DNA of 64,000 bases from Mycobacterium sp. E2733 (GCF_001667585.1 NZ_LZJZ01000130.1:57095-121094), one strand, 5' to 3'; shown: positions 17,084-25,570, numbered from the stretch's first letter. The notes: generated by a model not told the origin, from the letters alone. A program made the numbers and translations.

Positions 17084-18463
17084 GTGGCCGACCGGATGGA
17101 CGTCGCGGAGCGCCTCGCCGAGGGCCTGCCCGCCGTCGAGCACACCCAGAGTTATGTGCAGGCCTGCCATGTCGAGGGCTACCACCATCCCGACCTGACG
17201 GCGCACCCCACGCAGGTCCGCGACTGGTACGACACCGAAGACGGCCTGGACCTGCGCACCCTCGACCGCGACTGCGCGGAGCTGCGGGCGGCGGGCGAGA
17301 CGGTCATGGAAGCGCTGCGGATACAGCGCGCCCAAACGGCCGAGCTGGCCGCGGCGTGGACCGGCCCGGGCGGCGAGGGCGCGGCGCGGTTTCTTCAGCG
17401 CCACTGTGACGCCGCCGCCGCGGTGGTCACCGAACTGCGCGCGGCGGCGCAACGGTGCGAATCGCTGCGCGACAACCTCTGGTACTTGGTCGACTCGAAG
17501 GTTGCGACCGCCATCGCCGTAGATGACCGCACGCAGGCGCAGCGACCGGCGTGGTTGGCCGCCGCGGCCGCGGTCACGGCCGGGGCGGGCGATCGGCAAG
17601 CCGCCGAAGAGGTGGTGCGCGCGCAGGTGATGCCCTACGTGGACAACGAGATTCGCGACGACTGGCTGACCACGATGCGCTCGACGCGCGACGGGGTGGC
17701 GACCTCCTATGACATGGTCACCGACAGAATGTCCGCCGTGCCGACGGCGCGCTTCGAAGCCCCCGGCGATCTCGGGCCCGGTTACCAACCGTTGCGGCCG
17801 TTCCCATCCAGCGCACCGCCCGTCGCGGTCACGCAACCGGCCGCGGTCCCGAGCCCGCCGGTGGATCCGACTCTGACGGCGCCGAGCCCACCGGCGGATC
17901 CGCCGGTCGATCCGGCGCCGACCGCGGCGACGCTCGCTCCGGCACCGGTCCCGGCCGCGTCCCAACCGGACTGGGGAACCGGGCTCGGTGCTGGCGCCGG
18001 CATGCCGGCGGGTGATCTGAGCGGTGGCCTCGGCGGCGGGGGAGCCGGTCTCCTCGGGTTGGCCGGCAGGATCGTCGACGCGGTCGGCGGTCTGCTCGGC
18101 TCGGCGGGTGACGAGCGGGGCGCCGCCGATCCCTTCGACGACGGAGATGCCTTCGACGAGGACCCCTTTGAGGCGGACGACAAGGACGACGAGACCGACA
18201 CTACGGGCGACGAGCCCGCGAAGGCCGAAGACGCCGAGGACACCGAAGAGACCCAGCCCGAGGCGGCGGCTCAACCGGTCGACGCACCTTTACCTGCCGA
18301 TGCGCCGGTACCTGCCGGTCCGCCGCCACCGCCGATTGCCGCCCCGGTCGACGCGCCTGCCCCGGCTGCCGCTCCACCGGCGGGGGATCCGCCGGCTCCG
18401 GCGACCGACGGGAAGACGCCCTGCGAGATCGCCGCCGACCAGCTACCGCAGGCGGGACAGTGA
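17084..18463 (+). CDS. WXG-like Ala/Pro-rich protein (Rv3439c-like), putative ESX partner
   Basis: A 459-residue protein. Residues 1-245 are helical with a WXG turn (Trp92-Thr-Gly94) in a long helical hairpin. Residues 250-330 are Pro/Ala-rich, a Gly-rich patch (GAGAGMPAGDLSGGLGGGGAG) follows, then an acidic stretch around 365-415 and a second Pro-rich tail ending in KTPCEIAADQLPQAGQ. GTG 17084 is chosen for tight spacing to the upstream EspC-like gene and agreement with the M. tuberculosis length (467). The pairing resembles espC-espA type partners. Biochemical role unknown. Confidence 0.75.
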   Translation: MADRMDVAERLAEGLPAVEHTQSYVQACHVEGYHHPDLTAHPTQVRDWYDTEDGLDLRTLDRDCAELRAAGETVMEALRIQRAQTAELAAAWTGPGGEGAARFLQRHCDAAAAVVTELRAAAQRCESLRDNLWYLVDSKVATAIAVDDRTQAQRPAWLAAAAAVTAGAGDRQAAEEVVRAQVMPYVDNEIRDDWLTTMRSTRDGVATSYDMVTDRMSAVPTARFEAPGDLGPGYQPLRPFPSSAPPVAVTQPAAVPSPPVDPTLTAPSPPADPPVDPAPTAATLAPAPVPAASQPDWGTGLGAGAGMPAGDLSGGLGGGGAGLLGLAGRIVDAVGGLLGSAGDERGAADPFDDGDAFDEDPFEADDKDDETDTTGDEPAKAEDAEDTEETQPEAAAQPVDAPLPADAPVPAGPPPPPIAAPVDAPAPAAAPPAGDPPAPATDGKTPCEIAADQLPQAGQ

Positions 18464-18467
18464 GGGC

Positions 18468-19511
18468 TCAGGCGGGGCGCAGCTGCAGCACGTCCTCGAC
18501 GAAGCGGATGGATTCTGCGCGGTCGGTGGCCAGCGGGCTGAGCAACAGCGTCGTCACGCCGGCCTCGGAGAACGCCGCCAGACGTTCGGCGACGTACCCG
18601 CGCGGGCCGACCAGCGACATGCCGCGCACCAGTTCGTCGGGCACCGCGTCGATGGCCTCCTTCTTGCGGCCGGACAGGTACAGCTCCTGGACCCGGTCGG
18701 CGACCTCGCCGAACCCGTAACGCGTGGCGAGGGCGTGGTAGAAATTGCGGCCCTTGGCGCCCATCCCGCCGAGGTAGAGGCCCAGCTGCGGCTTCACCCA
18801 CGCCAGCCGGTCGTCGACGTTGTCGCCGATGGCCACCGACGCGTGCACCATGACGTCAAGCGGCCCCAGCGCCGGATCCCGCTTGGCCGCACCGGCCGCG
18901 AGCGCGTCGCCCCACACCGACGCGGCCTTGTCGGGAAGGTAGAAGACGGGCTGCCAGCCTTCGGCGATCTCGGCGGTCAGCTCGACGTTCTTCGGGCCGA
19001 GCGCCGCGATCGTGATCGGAATGCGTTCGCGCACAGGATGATTGATGAGCTGCAGCGACTTGCCCAGACCCGTTCCGCGGCCCCGCGGCAACGGGATCTG
19101 GTAGTGCTTGCCGTTGTACTCCAGCCGTTCCCGGCGCCACACCTTGCGGCAGATCTCCACGATCTCGCGGGTGCGGCTCAGCGGGGCGGCGAACTCGACG
19201 CCGTGAAAGCCCTCGATCACCTGCGGTCCAGACGTGCCGATCCCCAGCCGGAAGCGCCCGTCGGACACGAAGTCAAGCCCCGCGGCCGTCATCGCCAGCA
19301 GCGAGGGCGTGCGGATATAGATGGGAAACACGCCCGAGGCCAACTCGACGGTGTTCGTCTTGGCGGCCAAGTACCCGAGCTGGCTCACCGCGTCGAAGGC
19401 GTACGCCTCGGCCACCACCGCGATGTCGATGCCGGCCTGCTCAAGCTCGACCACGCGGTCCACGGCCTGATGAAAGCCGCCCGAATAATCCAGAGCGATC
19501 CCGATGCGCAT
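18468..19511 (-). CDS. LLM-class F420-dependent oxidoreductase (Rv3520c-like)
   Basis: A 347-residue luciferase-like monooxygenase-fold protein, probably using reduced F420 as hydride carrier. It shows DAVSQLGYLAAKT, the beta-barrel segment DFVSDGRFRLGIGTSGPQV and IPITIAALGPKNVELTAEIAEGW, all typical of the mycobacterial subfamily exemplified by Rv3520c. Substrate unknown. It converges on the upstream WXG-like gene with only 4 bp between stops and is on the same strand as the two genes that follow. Confidence 0.88.
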   Translation of the reverse strand: MRIGIALDYSGGFHQAVDRVVELEQAGIDIAVVAEAYAFDAVSQLGYLAAKTNTVELASGVFPIYIRTPSLLAMTAAGLDFVSDGRFRLGIGTSGPQVIEGFHGVEFAAPLSRTREIVEICRKVWRRERLEYNGKHYQIPLPRGRGTGLGKSLQLINHPVRERIPITIAALGPKNVELTAEIAEGWQPVFYLPDKAASVWGDALAAGAAKRDPALGPLDVMVHASVAIGDNVDDRLAWVKPQLGLYLGGMGAKGRNFYHALATRYGFGEVADRVQELYLSGRKKEAIDAVPDELVRGMSLVGPRGYVAERLAAFSEAGVTTLLLSPLATDRAESIRFVEDVLQLRPA

Positions 19512-19561
19512 CCACGACAGATATCACGGCGGCACCCGCGCGCCGCGACGGCTCGGGAACT

Positions 19562-19921
19562 TCAGCCCGCCGAGGTGCCCGTCCAGTACTCCGCGAAGCG
19601 CTGACCGTCGCCGTCGAGGCGGAGGATGTCGTTGCCGGTGAAGTGGACCGGGCCGTCCGGGCCGCGGCCCGTGCCCACCCAGCGGCCCGCCACCAGGTCG
19701 CCCTCGGACAGCGGGCCGAGCTCGATGGCAAAGGTCAAGTCCGCCATCATGTTTCGGGTTTCCTCGACGATCCGCTGAAGCTCGGCCGGGCCATGAACTT
19801 CGCGGCCGGGCCAGTGCCCCACGAAGTCGTCGGTGACGATCTCGGCCGCGACGGGGCGGCCGGCCCACAGCTCGGTGATCCAGCGGGCATACAGCGCTGG
19901 CACGTTCGACACAGTGGGCAA
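19562..19921 (-). CDS. SnoaL/NTF2-like protein
   Basis: A 119-residue alpha+beta barrel protein with the ester-cyclase pattern: helix ARWITELWAG, ELQRIVEETRNMMADLTF, then alternating strands VAGRWVGTGRG, FTGNDILRLDG, FAEYWTGTS. Such proteins serve as polyketide cyclases, isomerases or small-molecule binding domains; the substrate cannot be inferred. The start is unsettled: TTG 19921 is the longest choice, GTG codons at 19912 and 19903 are alternatives. Confidence 0.75.
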   Translation of the reverse strand: MPTVSNVPALYARWITELWAGRPVAAEIVTDDFVGHWPGREVHGPAELQRIVEETRNMMADLTFAIELGPLSEGDLVAGRWVGTGRGPDGPVHFTGNDILRLDGDGQRFAEYWTGTSAG

Positions 19922-19936
19922 TTACCCGCTACCGCA

Positions 19937-20776
19937 TCACTTCAACAGCGCCACGATCTTCTCTTCCAAGGCAACCGGCGCCGCCTCGGGATCCAGCGGA
20001 TCCGTCTTGGGCAGGTGGGCGTCGGGATCGGCGAAGTCGCGGTACGTCTTGTCGCCACCCAGCGTGTAGAGCAGGTAACCGGTCAGCAGCGCGCGGACCG
20101 TGCGCTGCGTGCGTCGGTGCGGGCTGGCCAGGCCGAACACCTTCGTCAACCGCCGGCCCTCCACCAGCCCGCCCGGCTTTGCCTTGCTGACGATGCGCAG
20201 CGTGGCCGCCTCCCACGCGCGGGACAGCGACAGCGCGTTGGACGTCAGCGACTGCGGATCCCCGGGTGCGGTCAAGATCAACCCCGGCAGCTTCAGCGTC
20301 GTCGCCGGTGCCTCGGCCGGGGGGCTGGTGACGGCGGGAAACAGCGCCGCCCCCGCGGCCAGCTTGTTCGGTATGCCGGCCGCGGCGAACACCGCGGCCG
20401 AGCCGCCGAAACCGTGCCCGGCAACGCCGAGCTTGGCGGGATGCACGCTGATCTTGCCCGGCCCGAGCCGCACACCCGACACGATGTCCAGGGCGGTGCC
20501 GAGGTCGAAGGCGAAGTTCAGGACGGAGGGGGCCAGCCCGCGCTCGGTGTCGGGGGCGCCGGCCACGATGCCCCACGACGCGAGATGCTCGAGCAGGCCC
20601 GAATAGTTGGCGGCCTTGGTGAGCCAGTCGTGACCGAACGCGATCCCGGGCAGATTCAGCCCCTCTTCCGGCGTGTACACCACCCCGGGCAAACCGGCAA
20701 ACGCCAGGTCACCGCGCAAAACGCGATGCGGGCCACGGCGGCTGAGGGCTGCGACGAGCTTGCGGGTGCGGGCCAC
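19937..20776 (-). CDS. Alpha/beta-hydrolase-fold protein lacking the nucleophile serine (Rv3438-like)
   Basis: A 279-residue protein with a hydrolase-like core (LPGIAFGHDWL oxyanion region; LGVAGHGFGGSAAVF nucleophile elbow; LPGLILTAPGDP acid strand). The elbow reads Gly-His-Gly-Phe-Gly where G-x-S-x-G is expected, so the classical nucleophile is Gly, although a Ser sits three residues later. I recall the same elbow in M. tuberculosis Rv3438. A TAACGT hexamer (20783-20788, minus strand) ends 6 nt before the GTG start, suggesting a leaderless transcript. Activity is doubtful. Confidence 0.82.
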   Translation of the reverse strand: MARTRKLVAALSRRGPHRVLRGDLAFAGLPGVVYTPEEGLNLPGIAFGHDWLTKAANYSGLLEHLASWGIVAGAPDTERGLAPSVLNFAFDLGTALDIVSGVRLGPGKISVHPAKLGVAGHGFGGSAAVFAAAGIPNKLAAGAALFPAVTSPPAEAPATTLKLPGLILTAPGDPQSLTSNALSLSRAWEAATLRIVSKAKPGGLVEGRRLTKVFGLASPHRRTQRTVRALLTGYLLYTLGGDKTYRDFADPDAHLPKTDPLDPEAAPVALEEKIVALLK

Positions 20777-20799
20777 GCGTCGACGTTAGCGCATCGCGC

Positions 20800-21009
20800 T
20801 CAGGCCCTGACCTCGATCACGCCCACCCGCCAGAGCACCGCATACACCTGGCGCAGCGGGATGCTCAGCAGTCGGGCGGCCGCGTCCACCATCGGGTCGC
20901 CACCGCCGATCGGCTCACGGCGGCGCCGCTTGGCTGCCGGCGCCGGCGTCAGCGTCAGGCTGGCCCCGGGCGAAGTGGTCACCACATCGTCGAACAGAAC
21001 CGCAGTCAT
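20800..21009 (-). CDS. Small conserved-looking protein, function unknown
   Basis: A 69-residue basic protein. An Ala/Pro/Thr N-terminus and an Arg/Lys patch (AKRRRREP) precede a hydrophobic amphipathic C-terminal helix (VDAAARLLSIPLRQVYAVLWRVGVIEVRA) that could bind a membrane or partner. A strong AAGGGGAG lies 4 nt before the ATG, supporting a real gene. No family recognised. The AT-rich scar starts immediately upstream. Confidence 0.65.
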   Translation of the reverse strand: MTAVLFDDVVTTSPGASLTLTPAPAAKRRRREPIGGGDPMVDAAARLLSIPLRQVYAVLWRVGVIEVRA

Positions 21010-21410
21010 GATTCTCCCCTTGAAGAAGGCTTACAAAAATTTCGGATTAACAGTTATGAACATTTACCTGTCCGGCGGTTTACTTCTCCGTATTGAGCGG
21101 AATTGATTGCAGGATTTTAAATGGAGGCACTGGGTAGCTGGACTGTCGGCATTGATGTCAGTCATAAACGGTTATTGCTGAAAAGATTTGTTCGCGCTGC
21201 GCGCATGAGCACCGGATAGATCCAGGTGATGATGTTCAGGCGGGCGTCAACAAGCTGTCCTTTCTGCTGGCTTCGCTGGTTGCCAGTCTTGGCTGATATG
21301 CAGAATTCTAGGTAGCTGGATTGCTAGAGCGATGGCGCAGACGAAAACGCCACAAATACATCAGGTGAAGACGTTTCTACCGTTTATGAAGACAACATGA
21401 AGCGGACGGT
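21010..21410. other. AT-rich scar with no intact gene
   Basis: About 400 bp with roughly 40-50% GC by eye against about 68% around it. Stops occur in every frame. One plus-strand stretch at 21121-21219 encodes 32 codons beginning MEALGSWTVGIDVSHKRL; the GIDVS segment resembles the N-terminus of IS110-family transposases but is too short to prove. A short direct repeat (GGTAGCTGGA near 21134 and 21312) occurs within it. Likely debris of a foreign element between the small protein gene and glmS. Confidence 0.6.
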
Positions 21411-21484
21411 CAGCGTGCCTGCGGGGGAAATCCGGGTGGATTTGTCCACGACGTCCACCGGGCTCCGTCCCAGTAGCGGTGCCC
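21410..21484 (-). pseudogene. Remnant of a DUF2510-type domain
   Basis: On the minus strand the codons read GHRYWDGARWTSWTNPPGF up to a stop at 21410-21412. RYWDG-x-x-WT is the hallmark of the DUF2510 domain, but the preceding WYPDP half is missing and the upstream in-frame sequence looks unrelated. I read it as the 3' fragment of a lost gene next to the AT-rich scar. Confidence 0.5.
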
Positions 21485-21633
21485 GGCGGCGGTGCTGGCA
21501 GAAGAAGACCGCGCCAATGTGCTTGCAAAGTACGAGATGAAAACCGCGGTAGGGGCCGGTCGACGTGGGCCTTTCGCGCAGGTGGGGGCCCTAACGTCAG
21601 CGTCGGCATGCCGTGCTGGGCCGAAGGCTGCAC

Positions 21634-21646
21634 TACCCTGTTGTGA
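21634..21646 (+). promoter_or_regulatory. -10 element of a leaderless glmS promoter
   Basis: TACCCT at 21634-21639 fits the mycobacterial TAnnnT -10 and ends 7 nt before the glmS ATG, so transcription should begin at or next to the A of the start codon. No Shine-Dalgarno is present. Confidence 0.6.
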
Positions 21647-23515
21647 ATGTGCGGAATCGTCGGCTACGTCGGGCAGCAGCCTGCCTGCAAGGTCGTCATG
21701 GATGCGCTGCGCCGGATGGAGTACCGGGGCTACGACTCCTCGGGGATCGCACTGGTCAACGGCACCGGGACGCTTACCGTGTGCCGCCGCGCCGGTCGGC
21801 TCGCCAACCTGGAGGAAGCGGTCGCCCAGATGCCGCCGGAATCGCTGAGCGGCACCACCGGCCTGGGCCACACCCGCTGGGCCACCCACGGGCGCCCCAC
21901 CGACCGCAACGCGCACCCGCACCGTGACGCTGCCGGCAAGATAGCCGTCGTCCACAACGGCATCATCGAGAACTACCCGATCCTGCGCCACGAGCTGGAG
22001 GCCCTGGGCGTGGAATTCACCAGCGACACCGACACCGAGGTCGCGGTGCACCTGGTGGCGCGGGCCTACCGGCACGGCGAGACCGCGGGCGACTTCGCCG
22101 CCTCGGTGCTGGCGGTGCTGCGCCGGCTGGAGGGCCACTTCACGCTGGTGTTCACCAACGCCGACGAGCCCGGCACCATCGTGGCCGCCCGCCGCTCCAC
22201 GCCGCTGGTGATCGGGATCGGCGACGGCGAGATGTTCGTCGGCTCGGACGTGGCCGCGTTCATCCCCCACACCCGCAACGCCATCGAACTCGGCCAGGAC
22301 CAGGCCGTGGTGATCACCGCCGACAGCTACCGGATCACCGACTTCGACGGGAACGATGAGGCCGCGAGTGCTCGCCACTTTCACATCGACTGGGATCTGG
22401 CCGCCGCGGAAAAGGGCGGCTACGAGTACTTCATGCTCAAGGAGATCGCCGAGCAGCCCGCCGCGGTGGCCGACACTCTGCTCGGGCACTTCGTCGACGG
22501 CCGGATCGTGCTCGACGAGCAGCGGCTCTCCGACCAAGAGCTCCGCGAGATCGACAAGGTGTTCGTGGTGGCCTGCGGCACCGCGTATCACTCCGGGCTG
22601 CTCGCCAAATACGCGATCGAGCACTGGACCCGGCTGCCCGTGGAAGTCGAATTGGCCAGCGAATTCCGCTACCGGGACCCGGTGCTGGACCGCAGCACCC
22701 TGGTGGTCGCCATCTCGCAGTCCGGGGAAACCGCCGACACGCTCGAAGCCGTCCGGCACGCCAAGGAGCAGAAGGCCAAGGTGCTGGCCATCTGCAACAC
22801 CAACGGCTCGCAGATCCCCCGCGAATGCGACGCCGTGCTCTACACCCGCGCCGGTCCCGAGATCGGCGTCGCTTCGACGAAAACGTTCCTGGCCCAGATC
22901 GCCGCCAACTACCTGGTGGGCCTGGCGCTGGCGCAGGCCCGCGGCACGAAGTACCCCGACGAGGTCGAGCGGGAGTATCGGGAGCTGGAAGCCATGCCGG
23001 ACTTGGTCGCGCGGGTGCTCGCGATGATCGAGCCGGTGGCCGCCCTGGCGTATCGGTTCGCGCAGTCGGAGACCGTGCTGTTCCTGGGGCGCCACGTCGG
23101 CTACCCGGTGGCGCTGGAAGGCGCGCTGAAACTCAAGGAACTGGCCTACATGCACGCCGAGGGATTCGCCGCGGGCGAGCTCAAGCACGGCCCGATCGCG
23201 TTGATCGAGGACGACCTGCCCGTCATCGTCGTCATGCCCTCGCCCAAGGGGCAGGCCACCCTGCACTCCAAGCTGCTGTCCAACATCCGGGAGATCCAGG
23301 CCCGCGGCGCGATCACCATCGTGATCGCCGAAGAGGGCGACGACACCGTGCGGCCCTACGCCGACCACCTGATCGAAATACCTTCGGTGTCAACGCTTCT
23401 GCAGCCGTTGCTGTCGACCATCCCGCTGCAGGTGTTCGCCGCGTCGGTCGCGCAGGCCCGCGGCTACGACGTCGACAAGCCGCGAAACCTCGCCAAGTCC
23501 GTCACCGTGGAATAG
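21647..23515 (+). CDS. glmS: Glutamine-fructose-6-phosphate aminotransferase (isomerizing)
   Basis: First enzyme of amino-sugar synthesis: fructose-6-P plus glutamine gives glucosamine-6-P. 622 residues. Catalytic Cys2 of the Ntn glutaminase follows the initiator Met (MCGIVGYVG). The glutaminase domain spans about 1-240, and two SIS sugar-isomerase domains follow (ISQSGETADT around 365 and a second near 480-600), ending in AKSVTVE. Length matches M. tuberculosis (624). It works with glmM upstream. No GlmS ribozyme-like leader is possible if the transcript is leaderless, as it appears. Confidence 0.98.
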   Translation: MCGIVGYVGQQPACKVVMDALRRMEYRGYDSSGIALVNGTGTLTVCRRAGRLANLEEAVAQMPPESLSGTTGLGHTRWATHGRPTDRNAHPHRDAAGKIAVVHNGIIENYPILRHELEALGVEFTSDTDTEVAVHLVARAYRHGETAGDFAASVLAVLRRLEGHFTLVFTNADEPGTIVAARRSTPLVIGIGDGEMFVGSDVAAFIPHTRNAIELGQDQAVVITADSYRITDFDGNDEAASARHFHIDWDLAAAEKGGYEYFMLKEIAEQPAAVADTLLGHFVDGRIVLDEQRLSDQELREIDKVFVVACGTAYHSGLLAKYAIEHWTRLPVEVELASEFRYRDPVLDRSTLVVAISQSGETADTLEAVRHAKEQKAKVLAICNTNGSQIPRECDAVLYTRAGPEIGVASTKTFLAQIAANYLVGLALAQARGTKYPDEVEREYRELEAMPDLVARVLAMIEPVAALAYRFAQSETVLFLGRHVGYPVALEGALKLKELAYMHAEGFAAGELKHGPIALIEDDLPVIVVMPSPKGQATLHSKLLSNIREIQARGAITIVIAEEGDDTVRPYADHLIEIPSVSTLLQPLLSTIPLQVFAASVAQARGYDVDKPRNLAKSVTVE

Positions 23516-23616
23516 GCGAGCATAGCCAGCGCCGCTCCGGCCGTATCGCCGCGAAAACCGCAGTCGCTCCGCTAAGTTTCCCTGGGACAGATCGACTCCA
23601 CAGGGGTAGGAGCAGC

Positions 23617-24516
23617 ATGCGATCGTCGGCCAGAAGATTCGCCGCGGTGGGTGTCATCGTGCTCATCGTCGGGACCTACGTCGCGCTGATCGAGCTCTAC
23701 CAGAACACGGTCGAAACGGTTTCGGCCGGCACGCTGAACGACAACGCGGAGACGGCCACCCGGAGCACGGCGACGTTGACCGTGGAAGAGATGCAGTCGA
23801 ACTACAGCGCGGTGGTTGCCAACGTGGCTGTCGCACCCGGACCCGCGATGTTGGATCCGGTCACCCACCGTCTCAAGGAAGACCTGATGGTGCGCGTCAG
23901 ATCGTCGGCCCAGCCCAGTCGACGCGACTACACGAAAGGCATGCTTCCCGGCGTCTTTCCGCTCCCGCTGACCATCGCGGGTCACGTCGAACGCTGGCCG
24001 TTCGACAACTACACCTCGGGGCCGATCGAGGTGCAGCTATTCCATGGTGGCGATACGACGAAACCGCCCGAGCTCATCCCGGTGCGGCTCGTCGACCACC
24101 TGCCCGGATTCAAGGTCTCCGCGACCAAGATCGCCAGCCACGAGGGGTACAGACTGAGCGTGCGCCGCGCGATGAGTACCGCGGTGTTCGGGATCGTGAT
24201 TTGCGGTGTGCTCATCGCCATCGCCGTCCTGGGCCTGTTCGTCGCCGTTCAGACGATGCGGGACCGGCGAAAGTTTCAGCCGCCGATGACGACGTGGTAT
24301 GCGGCGATGCTCTTCGCGGTGGTACCGCTGCGCAACGCGCTTCCCGGGTCGCCCCCGTTCGGGGCATGGATCGATGTGACCATCGTGCTCTGGGTGATCG
24401 TCGCGCTCGTGGTGGCGATGCTGCTCTACATCGCCTGCTGGTGGCGGCATCTGAGGCCCGAGGTCCCCGAGGTCGCCGCCCCGGCGCCGGATCCGGTCCC
24501 GGTGCCGTCGGGCTGA
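23617..24516 (+). CDS. DUF4436 membrane protein, copy 1 (Rv3435c-like)
   Basis: A 299-residue protein: one N-terminal transmembrane helix (about 8-28), an extracytoplasmic beta-rich domain with TATLTVEEMQSNYSAVVANV and TKGMLPGVFPLPLTIAGHV, then three C-terminal transmembrane helices (FGIVICGVLIAIAVLGLFVA; YAAMLFAVVPLRNALPGSPP; VTIVLWVIVALVVAMLLYI) and a Pro-rich tail. This is the DUF4436 layout of Rv3435c; function unknown. GTAGGAG precedes the ATG. A paralogue follows 125 bp downstream. Confidence 0.88.
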   Translation: MRSSARRFAAVGVIVLIVGTYVALIELYQNTVETVSAGTLNDNAETATRSTATLTVEEMQSNYSAVVANVAVAPGPAMLDPVTHRLKEDLMVRVRSSAQPSRRDYTKGMLPGVFPLPLTIAGHVERWPFDNYTSGPIEVQLFHGGDTTKPPELIPVRLVDHLPGFKVSATKIASHEGYRLSVRRAMSTAVFGIVICGVLIAIAVLGLFVAVQTMRDRRKFQPPMTTWYAAMLFAVVPLRNALPGSPPFGAWIDVTIVLWVIVALVVAMLLYIACWWRHLRPEVPEVAAPAPDPVPVPSG

Positions 24517-24641
24517 CCCCCGGGATTGGATCGAATTCCTTCCGTTTCAAGATGTTTCCGCCAGCTGTTCCACTACATTGCCCCCTGGGCAAGCGATTCA
24601 TCCGTGAGACGGCCTCGGGGCCAAGCTGGGTAGGGGGCGTC

Positions 24642-25493
24642 GTGAGATACGGGATCATCGCTCTGGTCGTGGGCATCATTGCGGCGTATGTCGGCTCGGT
24701 TGCGCTGTATGCCGACAGCGGGGGTCACCGCTACCACCAGGAAACCCCGGCCGGCGGCGACCGGAGCACGGCCACGCTGGTCATCGAAGACATCCAGTCC
24801 AACTACAGCGTGCTGATGGCCAACCTGTCCATCTCGCCGGGATCGGCTCTGCTGGATCCGCAGACCCAGCATCTCAACGAAGACCTCAACCTCCGAGTGC
24901 GATCCGTGGCGACGCCCGTCCGCCGCTCGTGGACCAAGGGCATGCTGCCCGGTGTCTTCCCCGTGCCGCTCACCATCGCGGGGGAGATCGAGAACTGGCC
25001 CTTCGACCACTACGGCTCGGGGCCCGTCGAGATCGAGCTCATGCACGGCCCCGGCAACGTCCCCGAACGGGTGCCGGTGACCTTCGTCAACCACCTCTCC
25101 GGTTGGCGGGTGTCCGCCGACGGAACCGGTCCCTACCAGGTGAGCGTGCACCGCTCGCTCAGCGCGGCGGCGTTCGGGATCGTCATCCTCTGCGTCCTGG
25201 TCGCCATCGCCGGCCTGGGCCTGTTCGTCGCCGTTCAGACGGTGCGCGACCGGCGGAAGTTCCAGCCGCCGATGACGACGTGGTATGCGGCGATGCTCTT
25301 CGCGGTGGTACCGCTGCGCAACGCGCTGCCGGGTTCGCCGCCCTTCGGCGGCTGGATCGACATCACGCTCGTGCTGTGGGTGCTCGTCGTGCTGGTGATC
25401 TCCATGCTGCTCTACATCATGTGCTGGTGGCGGCACCTGCGCCCGGAGGCCCCTGCCCCGGCGAATCCGGCCCCGGCGCCCTCGAGCCCGTGA
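24642..25493 (+). CDS. DUF4436 membrane protein, copy 2 (Rv3435c-like)
   Basis: A 283-residue tandem paralogue with the same helix plan and an almost identical C-terminal membrane module. GTG 24642 is chosen because it begins just before the first transmembrane helix (YGIIALVVGIIAAYVGSVAL) with GTAGGGGG upstream, and gives the M. tuberculosis length (284). The extracytoplasmic domains of the two copies differ clearly, while the membrane segment is conserved at DNA level, which suggests gene conversion. A further fragment overlaps its stop codon. Confidence 0.87.
   Translation: MRYGIIALVVGIIAAYVGSVALYADSGGHRYHQETPAGGDRSTATLVIEDIQSNYSVLMANLSISPGSALLDPQTQHLNEDLNLRVRSVATPVRRSWTKGMLPGVFPVPLTIAGEIENWPFDHYGSGPVEIELMHGPGNVPERVPVTFVNHLSGWRVSADGTGPYQVSVHRSLSAAAFGIVILCVLVAIAGLGLFVAVQTVRDRRKFQPPMTTWYAAMLFAVVPLRNALPGSPPFGGWIDITLVLWVLVVLVISMLLYIMCWWRHLRPEAPAPANPAPAPSSP
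25263..25327 (+). repeat. 65-bp exact repeat shared by the two DUF4436 genes
   Basis: Positions 25263-25327 are identical base for base to 24277-24341, both encoding QPPMTTWYAAMLFAVVPLRN in the same frame. Flanking codons differ at third positions, so the exact block looks like a recent gene-conversion tract. Confidence 0.85.
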
Positions 25494-25570
25494 CAACCCG
25501 CTATGCCGCAATGCTTTTCGCGGGTATGCCGCTGTCACATGTCCGACGGCCCGGCGCGTCCGCCGCTTAG
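25490..25570 (+). pseudogene. Fragment of a third DUF4436 copy
   Basis: A 26-codon frame opens with GTG overlapping the stop of copy 2 (GTGA). It reads TTRYAAMLFAGMPLSHV, which aligns with TTWYAAMLFAVVPLRNA of both complete copies, at DNA level too. It then diverges to RRPGASAA and stops. It looks like the remnant of a third tandem unit, although it could be translated as a short coupled peptide. Confidence 0.5.

Noticed and set aside
18024..19604. Plus-strand frame spanning the end of the WXG-like gene and the F420 oxidoreductase.
   Set aside because: It crosses two real genes in a wrong frame and consists of Arg/Pro-rich and then antisense-type sequence.
21121..21219. Calling an IS110-family insertion sequence.
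   Set aside because: Only about 30 codons with one suggestive motif are present, with no terminal structure or second catalytic domain; kept as a hint within the AT-rich scar.
21410..23368. Long minus-strand open frame antisense to glmS (about 650 codons).
   Set aside because: It is the mirror of a high-GC3 coding gene, has no start signal or domains, and is rich in His/Gln/Gly/Arg as expected of antisense frames. Only its last 24 codons (DUF2510-like) lie outside glmS and were noted separately.
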